A stretch of 64,000 bases of DNA from Aldehydirespirator sp965116665 (GCA_965116665.1 OZ220709.1:806001-870000); one strand, 5' to 3'; shown: positions 1 to 8,265, counted from the stretch's first letter. Program-made: numbers and translations. Notes: generated by a model from the letters alone, not told the origin.

Positions 1-909
1 CGGATCGTGCGCGGTGTCAGCCACGAGCAACTCGACTCCGAGCCGTCGATCTTTACGGTCGTCAACTGCAGCTCCCCGCTGCGACTCGACACACCGATGC
101 TGGAGGGGATCCTCCAGTTCTCGGCCCGCAACCAGGTGGTGGTGGTCACGCCGTTCACACTGGCGGGCGCGATGGCGCCGGTGACGGTGGCCGGCGCGGT
201 GGTGCAGCAGAACGCCGAGGCTCTGGCCGGAATTGCGTTCTGCCAGTTGGTGCGCAAGGGCTCGCCGGTGATGTACGGCGGGTTCACCTCCAACGTCGAC
301 ATGCAGTCGGGGGCGCCCGCCTTCGGCACTCCCGAGTACATGCAGGCCGTGCTGCTGGGCGGCCAGCTGGCCCGCCGCTACGGCGTTCCGTACCGGTCCT
401 CGAATGTGTGCGCGGCCAACGCGGTGGACGCCCAGGCCGCCTACGAGAGCGTGTTCTCGCTGTGGGCCGTGGTCATGGGGGGCGCCCACATGGTGATGCA
501 CGGCGCGGGCTGGATGGAGGGCGGGCTGCAGGCCTGCTTCGAGAAGATGGTCATCGACGCCGACATGATCGGCATGGTCGGCGCGTTCCTGGAGCCGCTG
601 GCCACCGACACCGACTCGCTGGCAGTGGAGGCCATCGCCGAGGTCGGACCGGGCGGGCACTTCTTTGGCACGGCCCACACCCTGGCCCGCTACCGCGACG
701 CCTTCTTCAAGCCGATGGTCTCGGACTGGCGCAACTACGAGACCTGGGAGGAGGCCGGCTCGCCCACCGCGCTCGACCACGCCGAGCGCCTGGTGGGTGA
801 ACTGCTGGAGGCGTACGAGCCGCCCGCGTTGGCCGACGACGTGCGGGCCGAGCTGGACGACTTCGCCGACCGGCGCATCGCCGAGGGCGGCGTGGCCACC
901 GACTTCTGA
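1..909 (+). CDS. MttB-family methyltransferase (trimethylamine/betaine type), 5' end outside window
   Basis: This is the C-terminal part, about 302 codons, of a trimethylamine methyltransferase-family protein. The frame is already open at base 1. The motif TPFTLAGAMAPVTVAG and the segment around HGAGWMEGGLQ are closely matched by the full-length MttB homologue at 24633-26165. The family moves a methyl group from a quaternary or tertiary amine to a corrinoid protein. There is no in-frame amber codon, so this is the non-pyrrolysine branch, whose known members act on betaines rather than trimethylamine. A Rieske oxygenase and a dimethylglycine-dehydrogenase-like gene follow on the same strand, which points to quaternary-amine catabolism. 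The substrate cannot be read from the sequence. Confidence 0.88.
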   Translation, partial: RIVRGVSHEQLDSEPSIFTVVNCSSPLRLDTPMLEGILQFSARNQVVVVTPFTLAGAMAPVTVAGAVVQQNAEALAGIAFCQLVRKGSPVMYGGFTSNVDMQSGAPAFGTPEYMQAVLLGGQLARRYGVPYRSSNVCAANAVDAQAAYESVFSLWAVVMGGAHMVMHGAGWMEGGLQACFEKMVIDADMIGMVGAFLEPLATDTDSLAVEAIAEVGPGGHFFGTAHTLARYRDAFFKPMVSDWRNYETWEEAGSPTALDHAERLVGELLEAYEPPALADDVRAELDDFADRRIAEGGVATDF

Positions 910-961
910 CCGGCCAGGATCAGCGGCGCCACCCTCCCGGCCCGGCCGGGAGCGAGCCTGG

Positions 962-990
962 TTGAATCTGCTGCGTGTCTCGGTTATCCT
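962..990 (+). promoter_or_regulatory. Sigma70-type promoter for the Rieske gene
   Basis: A TTGAAT hexamer at 962-967 and TATCCT at 985-990 are separated by exactly 17 bases, 53 bases after the MttB stop. Predicted transcription starts near 997, leaving a leader of about 160 bases before the Rieske start. Confidence 0.5.
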
Positions 991-1033
991 GTGCATTGTT
1001 CTAGCTGTCCGCGACAGCGATGAACATGCGAGT

Positions 1034-1117
1034 GCCGGAGCACCTCCCCCGGTTGAAGGCTCAGTGGCCGAGCGGGGAGGTACTCCGGCGCCTTGCATTA
1101 TAGGCGTGTTTCAAGCC
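1034..1117 (+). promoter_or_regulatory. Structured leader with long hairpin and small T-tailed hairpin
   Basis: Arms at 1034-1049 and 1074-1089 pair over 16 positions with one mismatch around a 24-base loop. A smaller AGGC/GCCT hairpin at 1102-1117 follows and is trailed by TTTTT. This resembles an attenuator or an uncharacterised cis-regulatory RNA. I do not recognise a named riboswitch class in it. Confidence 0.4.
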
Positions 1118-1159
1118 TTTTTGATGTTTGTCAGCACAATTCTGGGAGCGAGAACGGGT

Positions 1160-2503
1160 ATGACGGCCGTGCGGCCTGTCCCGGCGTTGCGGTCGGGGGG
1201 CGGCCGTGGTGTACTTCGCGCTATGCGGACGCTCGGCGGCGGCAGTTCGATCGACTTCACGTCCGAGGACTTCTGGTCGGCAACCCGGCGGCCGGTGGAG
1301 CGGGCGACCGGACTCCAGCCGGCCGCCTACACCAGCGAGGAGTTCTTCGAGGCCGAGAAGGATCGGCTGTTCGGCCGGGCGTGGGTGGCGGTGGCCTCGG
1401 CGTCGGAGGTGGCCGAGCCGGGGCGCCTGCTGGTCCGGAACGTGGGCGGCACCTCGGTGCTGATCGCCCGGGGCCGGGACGGGGTGCTGCGAGGCTTCGT
1501 CAACTCGTGCCGGCACCGGGGGACCGAGCTGGCCTCCGAGGACTGCACGGTGTCGCGGATGATCCGCTGCCCCTACCACCGCTGGGGATATGCCCTCGAC
1601 GGCTCGCTGGTGGCGACCCCGCTGTTCGACGAGGTGCCCCGGCCGGGCTTCGACCCCGCGGAGTTCTGGTTGCTGCCGGTGCGGGTGGAGACGTGGGGCT
1701 TCTGTGTGTTCGCCTGCCTGGACGAGCACACGCCGCCTCTGGACGGGTGGCTGGGCGACCTGCCCGAGCGGATGGCCGGCTACGGCTTCGACGGCTGGTA
1801 CGTCCACGAGAAGTGCAGCTTCGACGTGGCCGCCAACTGGAAGCTGTTGACCGAGAACTTCCAGGAGTACTACCACCTGGCCTGGGTCCATCCCGAGCTG
1901 GCCAAGGTGTCGCGGGTCCGGGACCACTACCGCTACCAGGGGCCGGGCCTGTACTGCGGCCAGACCACCACCCCGGTGTCGGGCGACGAGCGCGACGACT
2001 GGCTGGTGCTGCCGCCGGCAGCCGGGCTGGACAGCTCCGACTCGGTCAGCGGACGGTTCGTGGCCGTGTTCCCCAACGTGACGCTGGCCGTGCTGCCCAG
2101 CCACGCCTTCGTGATGCGCTTGGAGCCGCTGTCGGCGGGTGTCACCCGCGAGCATTGCGCGTTCCTGTTCCCGCCCTCCACCGACCCCGGCACCGTCGCT
2201 GACGCCTTCGAGGCCACCCGCAAGTTCTGGATCGAGGTCAACAACGAGGACATCGACATCTGCCAGCGGTCCCAGCGAGGGCTCGCCCTCGGCGCGGCCC
2301 CGCCCGGGCCGCTGTCGCCCCGCTTCGAGGAGCCCCTGCACCGGTTCCACAACATGGTGGCCGACTGCATGACTGCGGACTCGTTGGCCACCGGGTTGAC
2401 CGTCCCGGGAGGGGATGGTCCCGGCGACGCCGAGCGCTACGGCTGCGGGCCCAACCCGTCGCCGCCGGCCATCGACGCCCGCCGCTGGTCGAGCACGGAC
2501 TGA
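1160..2503 (+). CDS. Rieske [2Fe-2S] oxygenase, betaine demethylase-like
   Basis: This is the alpha subunit of a Rieske non-haem iron oxygenase, about 447 residues. The Rieske cluster ligands are visible as CRH near residue 118 and CPYH about 17 residues later. The mononuclear iron site is seen in ENFQEYYHLAWVHPEL, which carries the H-x4-H pair, and an aspartate in NNEDIDIC fits the third ligand. The ENFQEYYH context resembles the glycine betaine demethylase (GbcA) and carnitine or stachydrine oxygenase groups. The start is uncertain: the ATG at 1160 has GGGAG upstream, and another ATG at 1223 would still leave an intact domain. The flavoprotein gene lies 31 bases downstream. No reductase partner is visible. 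I infer oxidative removal of a methyl group from a betaine; the exact substrate is open. Confidence 0.82.
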   Translation: MTAVRPVPALRSGGGRGVLRAMRTLGGGSSIDFTSEDFWSATRRPVERATGLQPAAYTSEEFFEAEKDRLFGRAWVAVASASEVAEPGRLLVRNVGGTSVLIARGRDGVLRGFVNSCRHRGTELASEDCTVSRMIRCPYHRWGYALDGSLVATPLFDEVPRPGFDPAEFWLLPVRVETWGFCVFACLDEHTPPLDGWLGDLPERMAGYGFDGWYVHEKCSFDVAANWKLLTENFQEYYHLAWVHPELAKVSRVRDHYRYQGPGLYCGQTTTPVSGDERDDWLVLPPAAGLDSSDSVSGRFVAVFPNVTLAVLPSHAFVMRLEPLSAGVTREHCAFLFPPSTDPGTVADAFEATRKFWIEVNNEDIDICQRSQRGLALGAAPPGPLSPRFEEPLHRFHNMVADCMTADSLATGLTVPGGDGPGDAERYGCGPNPSPPAIDARRWSSTD

Positions 2504-2534
2504 TCGGCGCGCGCCGGCTTCGGGGGAGGCCCTT

Positions 2535-5087
2535 GTGAAGACCAACGCGCAGGTCGTGGTGATCGGCGGGGGAGTGGTGGGCGCCAGCGTGCTCTACCAC
2601 CTCACCAGCGCGGGCTGGACCGACGTGGTGCTGGTGGAGCGGACCGAGCTCACGGCCGGGTCGACGTGGCACAGCGCGGGCGGCATGCACACCCTCAACG
2701 GCGATCCCAACGTGGCCCGCCTCCAGCGCTACACGCTGCAGCTGTACGCCGAGATCGAGCGGGTGTCCGGCCAGGACTGCGGCATCCACATGCCGGGGGG
2801 CGTGATGCTGGCCGACACCCCTGAACGGCTCGACTGGCTGAAGATGACGCATGCCCGGGGTCGCTATCTGGGCATGGAGACCGAGATCGTGTCGGTGGCC
2901 GAGGCGGCCGAGCTGGTGCCGCTGATCGATCCCGGGTACTTCGTGGGGGCGCTCGTCGATGCCCATGAGGGCCACGTCGACCCGGCCGGCGTGACCCACG
3001 CCTACGCCAAGGCGGCCCGGAACGCGGGCGCGGAGGTGTACCGCAACTGCTGGGCCCGGGCGATCGAGCGCCGCGGCGGCGGGGCCTGGCGGGTCCAGGT
3101 GTACGACACCGCCACCGGCGAGGACCTGGCCGCCATCGACTGCGAGCATGTGGTGAACTGCGGGGGCCTGTGGGCCCGCGAGGTGGGCCGCATGGTGGGG
3201 CTGGAGCTGCCGGTCCTCGCCATGGAGCACATGTACCTGGTCACCGAGCCGCTGGAGGAGGTGCGCGACTACAACCGGCGCACCGGCTCGCGGCTGCGGC
3301 ATGTGATCGACTTCGGTGGCGAGATCTACATGCGCCAGGAGGGCGAGGGCATGCTGCTCGGCACCTACGAGCAGGGCGGCGTGCCGTGGTCGCCCCGCCA
3401 GACGCCGTGGGACTTCTCGATGAGGCTGCTGCCGCCCGACCTGGACCGCATAGCCGACTCGCTGGAGGTGGCCTTCGCCCACTTCCCGGCGTTCGCCACC
3501 GCCGGGATCCAGCGGGTGGTGAACGGGCCGTTCACGTTCGCGCCCGACGGCAACCCGCTGATCGGGCCCGTCCGGGGGCTGCCGGGCTACTGGACGGCGT
3601 GCGCGGTGATGGCCGGGCTGTCGCAGGGCGGCGGGGTCGGGCTGTCGGTGGCCAACTGGATCACCGGGGGCGACCCCGGCTTCGACGTGTGGGCCATGGA
3701 CGTGGCCCGCTTCGGCGACTACGCCACGTCGAGCTACACCAATGCCAAGGTGCGCGAGAACTACTCGCGCCGGTTCCGCATCACGTTCCCCAACGAGTTC
3801 CTGCCCGAGGGGCGGGGCGTGCAGACGTCGCCCATCCACGACCGGCTGGTGGACGCCAACGCGGTGTTCGGCGACGCCTTCGGGCTGGAGTCGGCGCTGT
3901 GGTTCCAGGCTCCGGGGCTGGAGCCGGTCGAGGAGGTGACCTTCGGGCGCTCCAACGCCTGGGACCGGGTGCGGGCCGAGACGCTGGCCGTGCGGGCCGG
4001 TGTCGGCATGATGGAGACCACCGGGTTCGCCAAGTTCCTGGTGTCGGGCCCGGGGGCGAGGGCGTGGCTCGACCGGCTGCTGGCGGGGAGGATCCCGGTG
4101 CCGGGCCGGATGGCGCTCACGCCGATGACCAACCCGGCGGGCAACCTGGTGGGCGATCTGACGGTGGCGTGCCTGCCGGCCGCGCCGGGGCGGGCCGAGG
4201 GTCCGGCGGGCACGGTGGTGGGCGGGGCCACCGGCAACGTGCGCGACAGCGAGCGGTTCGTGGTGTTCGGCTCGGGTATTGCGGAGCGCTACTACGAGCG
4301 CTGGTTCGATGCCCATCTGCCGGAGGACGGCTCGGTGAGCTACCTCACGCTGGGCGCGGAGGTGTGCGGCCTGGCTATCGCCGGACCGGCGTCGCGGGAC
4401 TTGCTGGCCGAGGTGACCGGCGCCGACGTGTCGGCGCACGGGATGCGGTTCATGGCCTTCGGCGAGATGGACGCGGGCCTGGCCCCGGTGTGGTGCGGGC
4501 GGATCAGCTTCACCGGCGACTTGGGCTACGAGCTGTGGATGCCGGCCCGCTACCAGCGCTACGTGTTCGACCTGCTGCGCGAGGCGGGCGAGGCGCACGG
4601 GCTCGAGCTGTTCGGGCTGCACGCCCTGAACTCGCTGCGCCTGGAGAAGGGGTTCGGGTCGTGGGCCCGGGAGTACCGGCCCGACTACGACCCCTTCGAG
4701 GCCGGCCTGGGCCGCTTCGTGCGCATGGAGAAGGACTTCATCGGCCGTGATGCCCTGGTCGCCAAGCACGGCGAGGCCGGGCCTCCCGGCGGCAGCCCGT
4801 CGACGGGCCTGCGGCTGGTCACCTGGACCGTGGAATCCGACCGGGGCAGGGAGGGCCTCGATGTCATCGGCGACGAGCCGGTGTGGCACGACGGCGAGGT
4901 GGTCGGCTGGGTCACCTCGGGCGGCTACGCCCACCACAGCGAGGTGTCGGTGGCCCTGGGCTACGTCCCCGCCGATCTCGCCGACTCGCCCGGCCCCTTC
5001 GAGATCGAGATAATCGGCACCCGCCGCCCGGCGCAGGTTGTGGCCGGCTGCCTATGGGACCCCGACGGCCACCGCATGAGATCCTGA
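2535..5087 (+). CDS. Dimethylglycine/sarcosine dehydrogenase-like flavoprotein (FAD + GcvT domains)
   Basis: A two-domain flavoprotein of 850 residues. The N-terminal DAO half begins with the dinucleotide motif VVVIGGGVVGAS. It has a TWHSAG segment (His46) matching the histidine that binds FAD covalently in dimethylglycine and sarcosine dehydrogenases. The C-terminal half has the folate-binding GcvT fold, which lets such enzymes pass the methyl carbon to tetrahydrofolate. The GTG start at 2535 was chosen because GGGGGAGG lies just upstream and the FAD motif follows at once. The length matches the family. There is an alanine/glycine-rich insert near residue 560. Together with the Rieske gene it would take betaine to dimethylglycine and sarcosine. 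Which methylated glycine it prefers cannot be told from sequence. Confidence 0.85.
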   Translation: MKTNAQVVVIGGGVVGASVLYHLTSAGWTDVVLVERTELTAGSTWHSAGGMHTLNGDPNVARLQRYTLQLYAEIERVSGQDCGIHMPGGVMLADTPERLDWLKMTHARGRYLGMETEIVSVAEAAELVPLIDPGYFVGALVDAHEGHVDPAGVTHAYAKAARNAGAEVYRNCWARAIERRGGGAWRVQVYDTATGEDLAAIDCEHVVNCGGLWAREVGRMVGLELPVLAMEHMYLVTEPLEEVRDYNRRTGSRLRHVIDFGGEIYMRQEGEGMLLGTYEQGGVPWSPRQTPWDFSMRLLPPDLDRIADSLEVAFAHFPAFATAGIQRVVNGPFTFAPDGNPLIGPVRGLPGYWTACAVMAGLSQGGGVGLSVANWITGGDPGFDVWAMDVARFGDYATSSYTNAKVRENYSRRFRITFPNEFLPEGRGVQTSPIHDRLVDANAVFGDAFGLESALWFQAPGLEPVEEVTFGRSNAWDRVRAETLAVRAGVGMMETTGFAKFLVSGPGARAWLDRLLAGRIPVPGRMALTPMTNPAGNLVGDLTVACLPAAPGRAEGPAGTVVGGATGNVRDSERFVVFGSGIAERYYERWFDAHLPEDGSVSYLTLGAEVCGLAIAGPASRDLLAEVTGADVSAHGMRFMAFGEMDAGLAPVWCGRISFTGDLGYELWMPARYQRYVFDLLREAGEAHGLELFGLHALNSLRLEKGFGSWAREYRPDYDPFEAGLGRFVRMEKDFIGRDALVAKHGEAGPPGGSPSTGLRLVTWTVESDRGREGLDVIGDEPVWHDGEVVGWVTSGGYAHHSEVSVALGYVPADLADSPGPFEIEIIGTRRPAQVVAGCLWDPDGHRMRS

Positions 5088-5123
5088 ACAGCTACCCCAT
5101 GGAGGCGGCTGGCAATCGAGCGC

Positions 5124-6293
5124 CTATCTGAGCATGTCCAAGACAGATTCGGCTATGGCTTGACCCAGTAGCGGTGGCACGGCGTTGCCGATCTGTTTCG
5201 CGATCTGAGTCCGTGAGCCGGAGAACGAGAAGTCGTCGTCAAACGACTGCAACCTTGCTCCTTCACGCAGTGTCAGCGCGCGGTCCTGGTACGGGTGGAT
5301 GCACTTGTTTGAGGCAGGGTGCACAAAGTTGACCGTAAGCGTGACCGCAGGCTCGTCCGGGTCGAGTCGCGAGTAGCACGACGAGAATCCCGACGTGATC
5401 AGGTGCTGGGGCACAGAGCTGATGTTCGAGCCGGAATGGCGGATGATCTCCAACATGCGTGCGGAGTGGCCCGTAGCAACATGCAGCTCAAGGCTCTGGG
5501 CACGGCGACGCCGGGCTGCCTGATAGTCGTTCTGGGGCGGTAGGTCATACTGTTCGGCGGTTTCGCCCGCGGCCACTGGGGGGAGGTCGCCGATTGCCTC
5601 CATCGCAGTTAGAGCCTCGGGCAGCTTGGGCTCGTCGAATACGAACAGTCCGGGCTCCTCGGATGGCGGCGGGGGCGCAAGCCGCCGCGCCCGGTCGCGG
5701 ACCCCAATCGTCCGGAACTCGCCTGCGTGAGTAGGAGAAGGGAAATTCGCTCGGGCGCCGTGCTGCGCGCCGATCATCACGAGACGCTCCCGTTTCTGGG
5801 GAACACCGAAGTGAGCGGCGTTGATGATCCGCCAATCCGACGTATACCCGAGCCCGTCGAAGCACTCCTGTATCTGCTCGATCGTGGTTCCCTGGTTGTG
5901 AGTAGCCAAGCCCACAACGTTCTCCATTACGAAGACCTGTGGTCTGAAGTAGTTGACGTAGGCGGCGAACTCTTCAAAGAGGGAGTTCCGGGGGTCATCC
6001 TCCATCGCGGACCGAAACGGTCGAATCGACGAGAAGCCCTGGCACGGTGGTCCGCCCACGATGACGTCCACCTCGCCGCGAGCTAGCCCAGTCCGGTGTG
6101 ACACAGAGCGAAGCCGCACTTCTCGTATGTCCGCTTCCAGGGCTACCGCCTGCGAGTGGTTGAGCCGGAAGGTCTCCATCGCAACCCGCAGCACATCGAT
6201 GCCGTACACGACTCTGAAGGCACCGGTGTTCTCGAATCCCTTCGAGAATCCACCTGTCCCACAGAACAGGTCCATCACCTTCATGCTCGCCAT
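5124..6293 (-). CDS. DNA (cytosine-5) methyltransferase of a restriction-modification system
   Basis: A 389-residue C5-cytosine methyltransferase with all main motifs in order. Motif I is DLFCGTGGFS at 8-17, motif IV has the catalytic Cys84 in GGPPCQGFS, motif VI is ENV at 124-126, motif VIII is QKRER at 166-170, and motif X is IGNAVPP near the C-terminus. The region between VIII and IX is the target recognition domain; its specificity is unknown. The ATG at 6293 follows GGAGG. The gene is divergent from an HTH-nuclease fusion, with a palindrome over the shared promoter region. Base composition is visibly less GC-rich than in the flanking metabolic genes, which suggests horizontal acquisition. 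It should protect host DNA from the neighbouring nuclease. Confidence 0.93.
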   Translation of the reverse strand: MASMKVMDLFCGTGGFSKGFENTGAFRVVYGIDVLRVAMETFRLNHSQAVALEADIREVRLRSVSHRTGLARGEVDVIVGGPPCQGFSSIRPFRSAMEDDPRNSLFEEFAAYVNYFRPQVFVMENVVGLATHNQGTTIEQIQECFDGLGYTSDWRIINAAHFGVPQKRERLVMIGAQHGARANFPSPTHAGEFRTIGVRDRARRLAPPPPSEEPGLFVFDEPKLPEALTAMEAIGDLPPVAAGETAEQYDLPPQNDYQAARRRRAQSLELHVATGHSARMLEIIRHSGSNISSVPQHLITSGFSSCYSRLDPDEPAVTLTVNFVHPASNKCIHPYQDRALTLREGARLQSFDDDFSFSGSRTQIAKQIGNAVPPLLGQAIAESVLDMLR

Positions 6294-6324
6294 CTGGCCT
6301 CCATTCCTGAGAAAATCGACGATC

Positions 6325-6348
6325 CTGGCGAGACTATAGTCTCTCCAG
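6325..6348. promoter_or_regulatory. Palindromic C-box-like operator overlapping divergent -10 elements
   Basis: GAGACTATAGTCTC at 6330-6343 is a perfect 14-bp palindrome, and pairing extends to 24 bp with one mismatch. It contains the GACT...AGTC core typical of restriction-modification controller-protein boxes. Because it is symmetric, TATAGT can be read as a -10 hexamer in both directions. Confidence 0.6.
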
Positions 6349-6361
6349 TGGCTCCCGGAGT

Positions 6362-6381
6362 GACATCTACGATCATATGTC
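6362..6381 (+). promoter_or_regulatory. Second dyad and -10 box before the HTH-nuclease start
   Basis: GACAT at 6362-6366 and ATGTC at 6377-6381 form a dyad. TACGAT at 6368-6373 sits 8 bases before the GTG start, in the same arrangement as the leaderless promoters found elsewhere in the window. Confidence 0.35.
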
Positions 6382-7287
6382 GTGGGTGTGACATCACCGG
6401 AGGATCCTGCTGACGAGGCGGCGAGAGTCTTCGCACGTGCCGTGGGTGCAATCGTCGCCCGGCTCCGCGGCGAGCGCGGTTGGTCGCTAGAGGATCTGGC
6501 AGATGAAGCGGGCCGTCATCGGACCTATCTCGGGCTGATCGAGCGAGGCGAGCGACACCTCAGCGTCGCGTCAGCCCTTCGCCTCGCCCAAGCGCTTGGC
6601 CTGTCGCTCTCAGACCTCATCCACCTTGCGGAAGCGCATGTGTCAGGAACAGGGGTTCCAGTCCGATTTCCGCCTCGGACTTCACCGCCAAGCGCGACGC
6701 GCGGAGGCGAAACCGTACAGCAAGTCGCCGGATTGAGCGAGACCTGGATCCCCTCCGCCATCGAGGCAACCTACGCGACGCTAGACCGCATCGATGAGCA
6801 GTTCGTCAACACAGGGTCGCGGCCTCTCGCGGAGGTCGTAGAACTCGCCAACCTATCTGCGATCGTCGGCAACCTACTGAGGTCGGCCCTGCAGGCGAAC
6901 TCGAGTGGCATATACCGGAGCAACGCCCCTCACACGTTCCCTGATCTCGTGTCCCAGTCGGACACCTCTAGCGACTTGGAGATCAAGATCGCACTCGAGG
7001 GCAACATGCCGAAGGGCCACCTGCCCAAGCCAGGGGAGCACCTCATTTGTCGCTACGTGCTCGCCGAGCGCGACGGCACCTACACCCGCGGACATCGGGG
7101 CAGCGTCGTATGGGTCTGGGAGGCCCGACTCGGAAAGCTATCCGAAGACGACTTCAACACCTCCAACACACCGGGCGACTCAGGCAAGACAGCAGCGATA
7201 AGCGCCGGAGCCCTATACCGACTCACCTGCGTGTACTACGACGAGCGGTTCCGTCCCATCGCCAACCCCCGTGCTGGCCACTACTAG
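6382..7287 (+). CDS. XRE-type HTH protein fused to probable PD-(D/E)XK restriction endonuclease
   Basis: A 301-residue protein. Residues about 20-80 are a Cro/C1-type helix-turn-helix (WSLEDLADEAGRHRTYLGLIE), like restriction-modification controller proteins. The C-terminal half contains PD at 187-188 followed by E200-I-K202, the spacing of a PD-(D/E)XK nuclease core, with hydrophobic strands around it. It stands divergent from a cytosine methyltransferase with no separate nuclease gene beside it. The simplest reading is that controller and endonuclease are one polypeptide. The GTG at 6382 is preceded by a -10-like TACGAT and no Shine-Dalgarno, so a leaderless start is likely. The HTH is seen clearly. 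The nuclease call is an inference from the short motif and context. Confidence 0.68.
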   Translation: MGVTSPEDPADEAARVFARAVGAIVARLRGERGWSLEDLADEAGRHRTYLGLIERGERHLSVASALRLAQALGLSLSDLIHLAEAHVSGTGVPVRFPPRTSPPSATRGGETVQQVAGLSETWIPSAIEATYATLDRIDEQFVNTGSRPLAEVVELANLSAIVGNLLRSALQANSSGIYRSNAPHTFPDLVSQSDTSSDLEIKIALEGNMPKGHLPKPGEHLICRYVLAERDGTYTRGHRGSVVWVWEARLGKLSEDDFNTSNTPGDSGKTAAISAGALYRLTCVYYDERFRPIANPRAGHY

Positions 7288-7308
7288 AGCAAGTGCACCC
7301 GGAGTTAG

Positions 7309-7440
7309 TCAGGCCAGCACTCGCTGCTTTGTCCATCGCAGCATTCCAGCCTTCAGCGTCGCTTGCCCCTGCGGGTAGTGACCGTCGAGCAGTCTGGCCT
7401 CTTGAACGAGTGCGAGGGTGCGTCTATCGGTCTGGGCCAT
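7309..7440 (-). CDS. Possible 43-residue protein or gene remnant
   Basis: A short open frame begins at an ATG and contains RRTLALVQEARLLDGHYP. I see no ribosome binding site or recognisable family. It lies in the decayed stretch after the HTH-nuclease gene and may be a fragment of a lost gene or chance. Confidence 0.2.
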   Translation of the reverse strand: MAQTDRRTLALVQEARLLDGHYPQGQATLKAGMLRWTKQRVLA

Positions 7441-7460
7441 GAAAGTGGTGGGGCTGAATC

Positions 7461-8037
7461 TTGGTGCCGCTCCGATGGGTCACTCCTCCGTGCTGGACGA
7501 CGCCGAGGCCACCGGCAGCCGCAAGGGACGAGAGGCCCGCCCCGACTCGCTTGGCTCCGGCCTGCACCGGGGCAGCACCGAGTGCAGTGCCAAGCGACCT
7601 GACGGCCTCGTCAACGCCGTTGCTGGTGGCCCAGCGGTCGGTATCGGCTATCCAGGCTTACTCATTCTCTGCGTGCACCTTCGAGGTCAAGGAGCGGTAT
7701 GTCGTCGTCTTCAACCCGATCAGGTCCCGCGCGCGGCGCCGTAGCGACATAGCCCACGAACTTTCCCACATCATCCTCGAACACGACCTCACCGAGATCC
7801 AATACCTGAACGACGTGCCCTTCCGTACCTGCCGACCCGACTAGGAAAAGGAGGCCACGGCCCTAGGGGGGACTCTGCTGCTCCCTCGGCCTGCTCTGCT
7901 TCAGGCAGCCCGGAGCCGTGCGACAATCGATCAGGTCGCCAGGAAGTTCGGCGTGACGAAGCAGATGGCGCAGTTCCGATGGAACGCCACTGGCGTAGAA
8001 CGCGAGGCCGCTGCCGAAGGTCGAGGGAGCCGTGGAA
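7461..8037 (+). pseudogene. Broken ImmA/IrrE-family metallopeptidase gene
   Basis: From about 7641 the frame reads as the zinc peptidase core of an ImmA/IrrE protein: SACTFEV, RYVVVFNP, then the HExxH-type motif HELSHIILEH near 7755. After FRTCRPD an in-frame TAG at 7842-7844 interrupts. Beyond it the same frame continues with family-like sequence (EKEATALGGTLLLPRPALL, then VARKFGVTKQMAQFRWN). Homologues commonly have a glutamine or acidic residue at the stop position, so a CAG-to-TAG change is plausible. No intact N-terminus can be found. The 3' end runs straight into the phosphoribosyltransferase remnant. Such proteases usually cleave repressors in stress or toxin-antitoxin circuits. I read this as a decayed gene. 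Confidence 0.6.
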
Positions 8038-8265
8038 CGCGACGGCCGCGGATGGATGCGGACGCTCCTGGAGTGGAACTTCGACCATCAGAGGGTCGCG
8101 TTCGAGGTCAGCGGTGAGGTACCGTCGGGACCAGTGCTGCTGGTGGACGACATGGTCGACTCGCGCTGGACCCTGACCGTCGTCGGTTCGATCCTGCGGG
8201 AAGCGGGTTCAGGTCCAGTGTTCCCGTTCGCTCTGGCTGACACCGTCGGGAGGGCAGTCTCATGA
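8032..8265 (+). pseudogene. C-terminal remnant of a phosphoribosyltransferase-like protein, coupled to dprA-like gene
   Basis: Seventy-seven codons hold the PRPP-binding signature VLLVDDMVDSRWTLT followed by a helix and GPVFPFALADT. This looks like the tail of a type I phosphoribosyltransferase domain, as found at the end of some actinobacterial RecQ-like helicases. The upstream part is missing; a stop lies in frame near 7996, before which the reading switches to the ImmA remnant. Its TGA overlaps the ATG of the DprA-like gene as ATGA, so the two were probably translated together. It may be a non-functional fragment or a minimal surviving product. Confidence 0.5.

Noticed and set aside
1034..1089. 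Glycine or tetrahydrofolate riboswitch before the Rieske gene
   Set aside because: I cannot find the conserved cores of either class by eye, so only an unnamed structured leader is claimed.
1061..2545. Long open frame antisense to the Rieske gene
   Set aside because: It is Arg/Gly/Pro/His-rich with no family motif and shadows a clear coding frame. Long antisense frames are expected at this GC content.
2238..4937. 899-codon open frame antisense to the flavoprotein gene
   Set aside because: Its composition is that of a GC-rich shadow frame, while the plus strand carries intact FAD and GcvT motifs.
7842..7844. The amber codon in the ImmA remnant as pyrrolysine or selenocysteine-like recoding
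   Set aside because: It is not at a catalytic position, the gene also lacks a proper 5' end, and no recoding machinery is seen.
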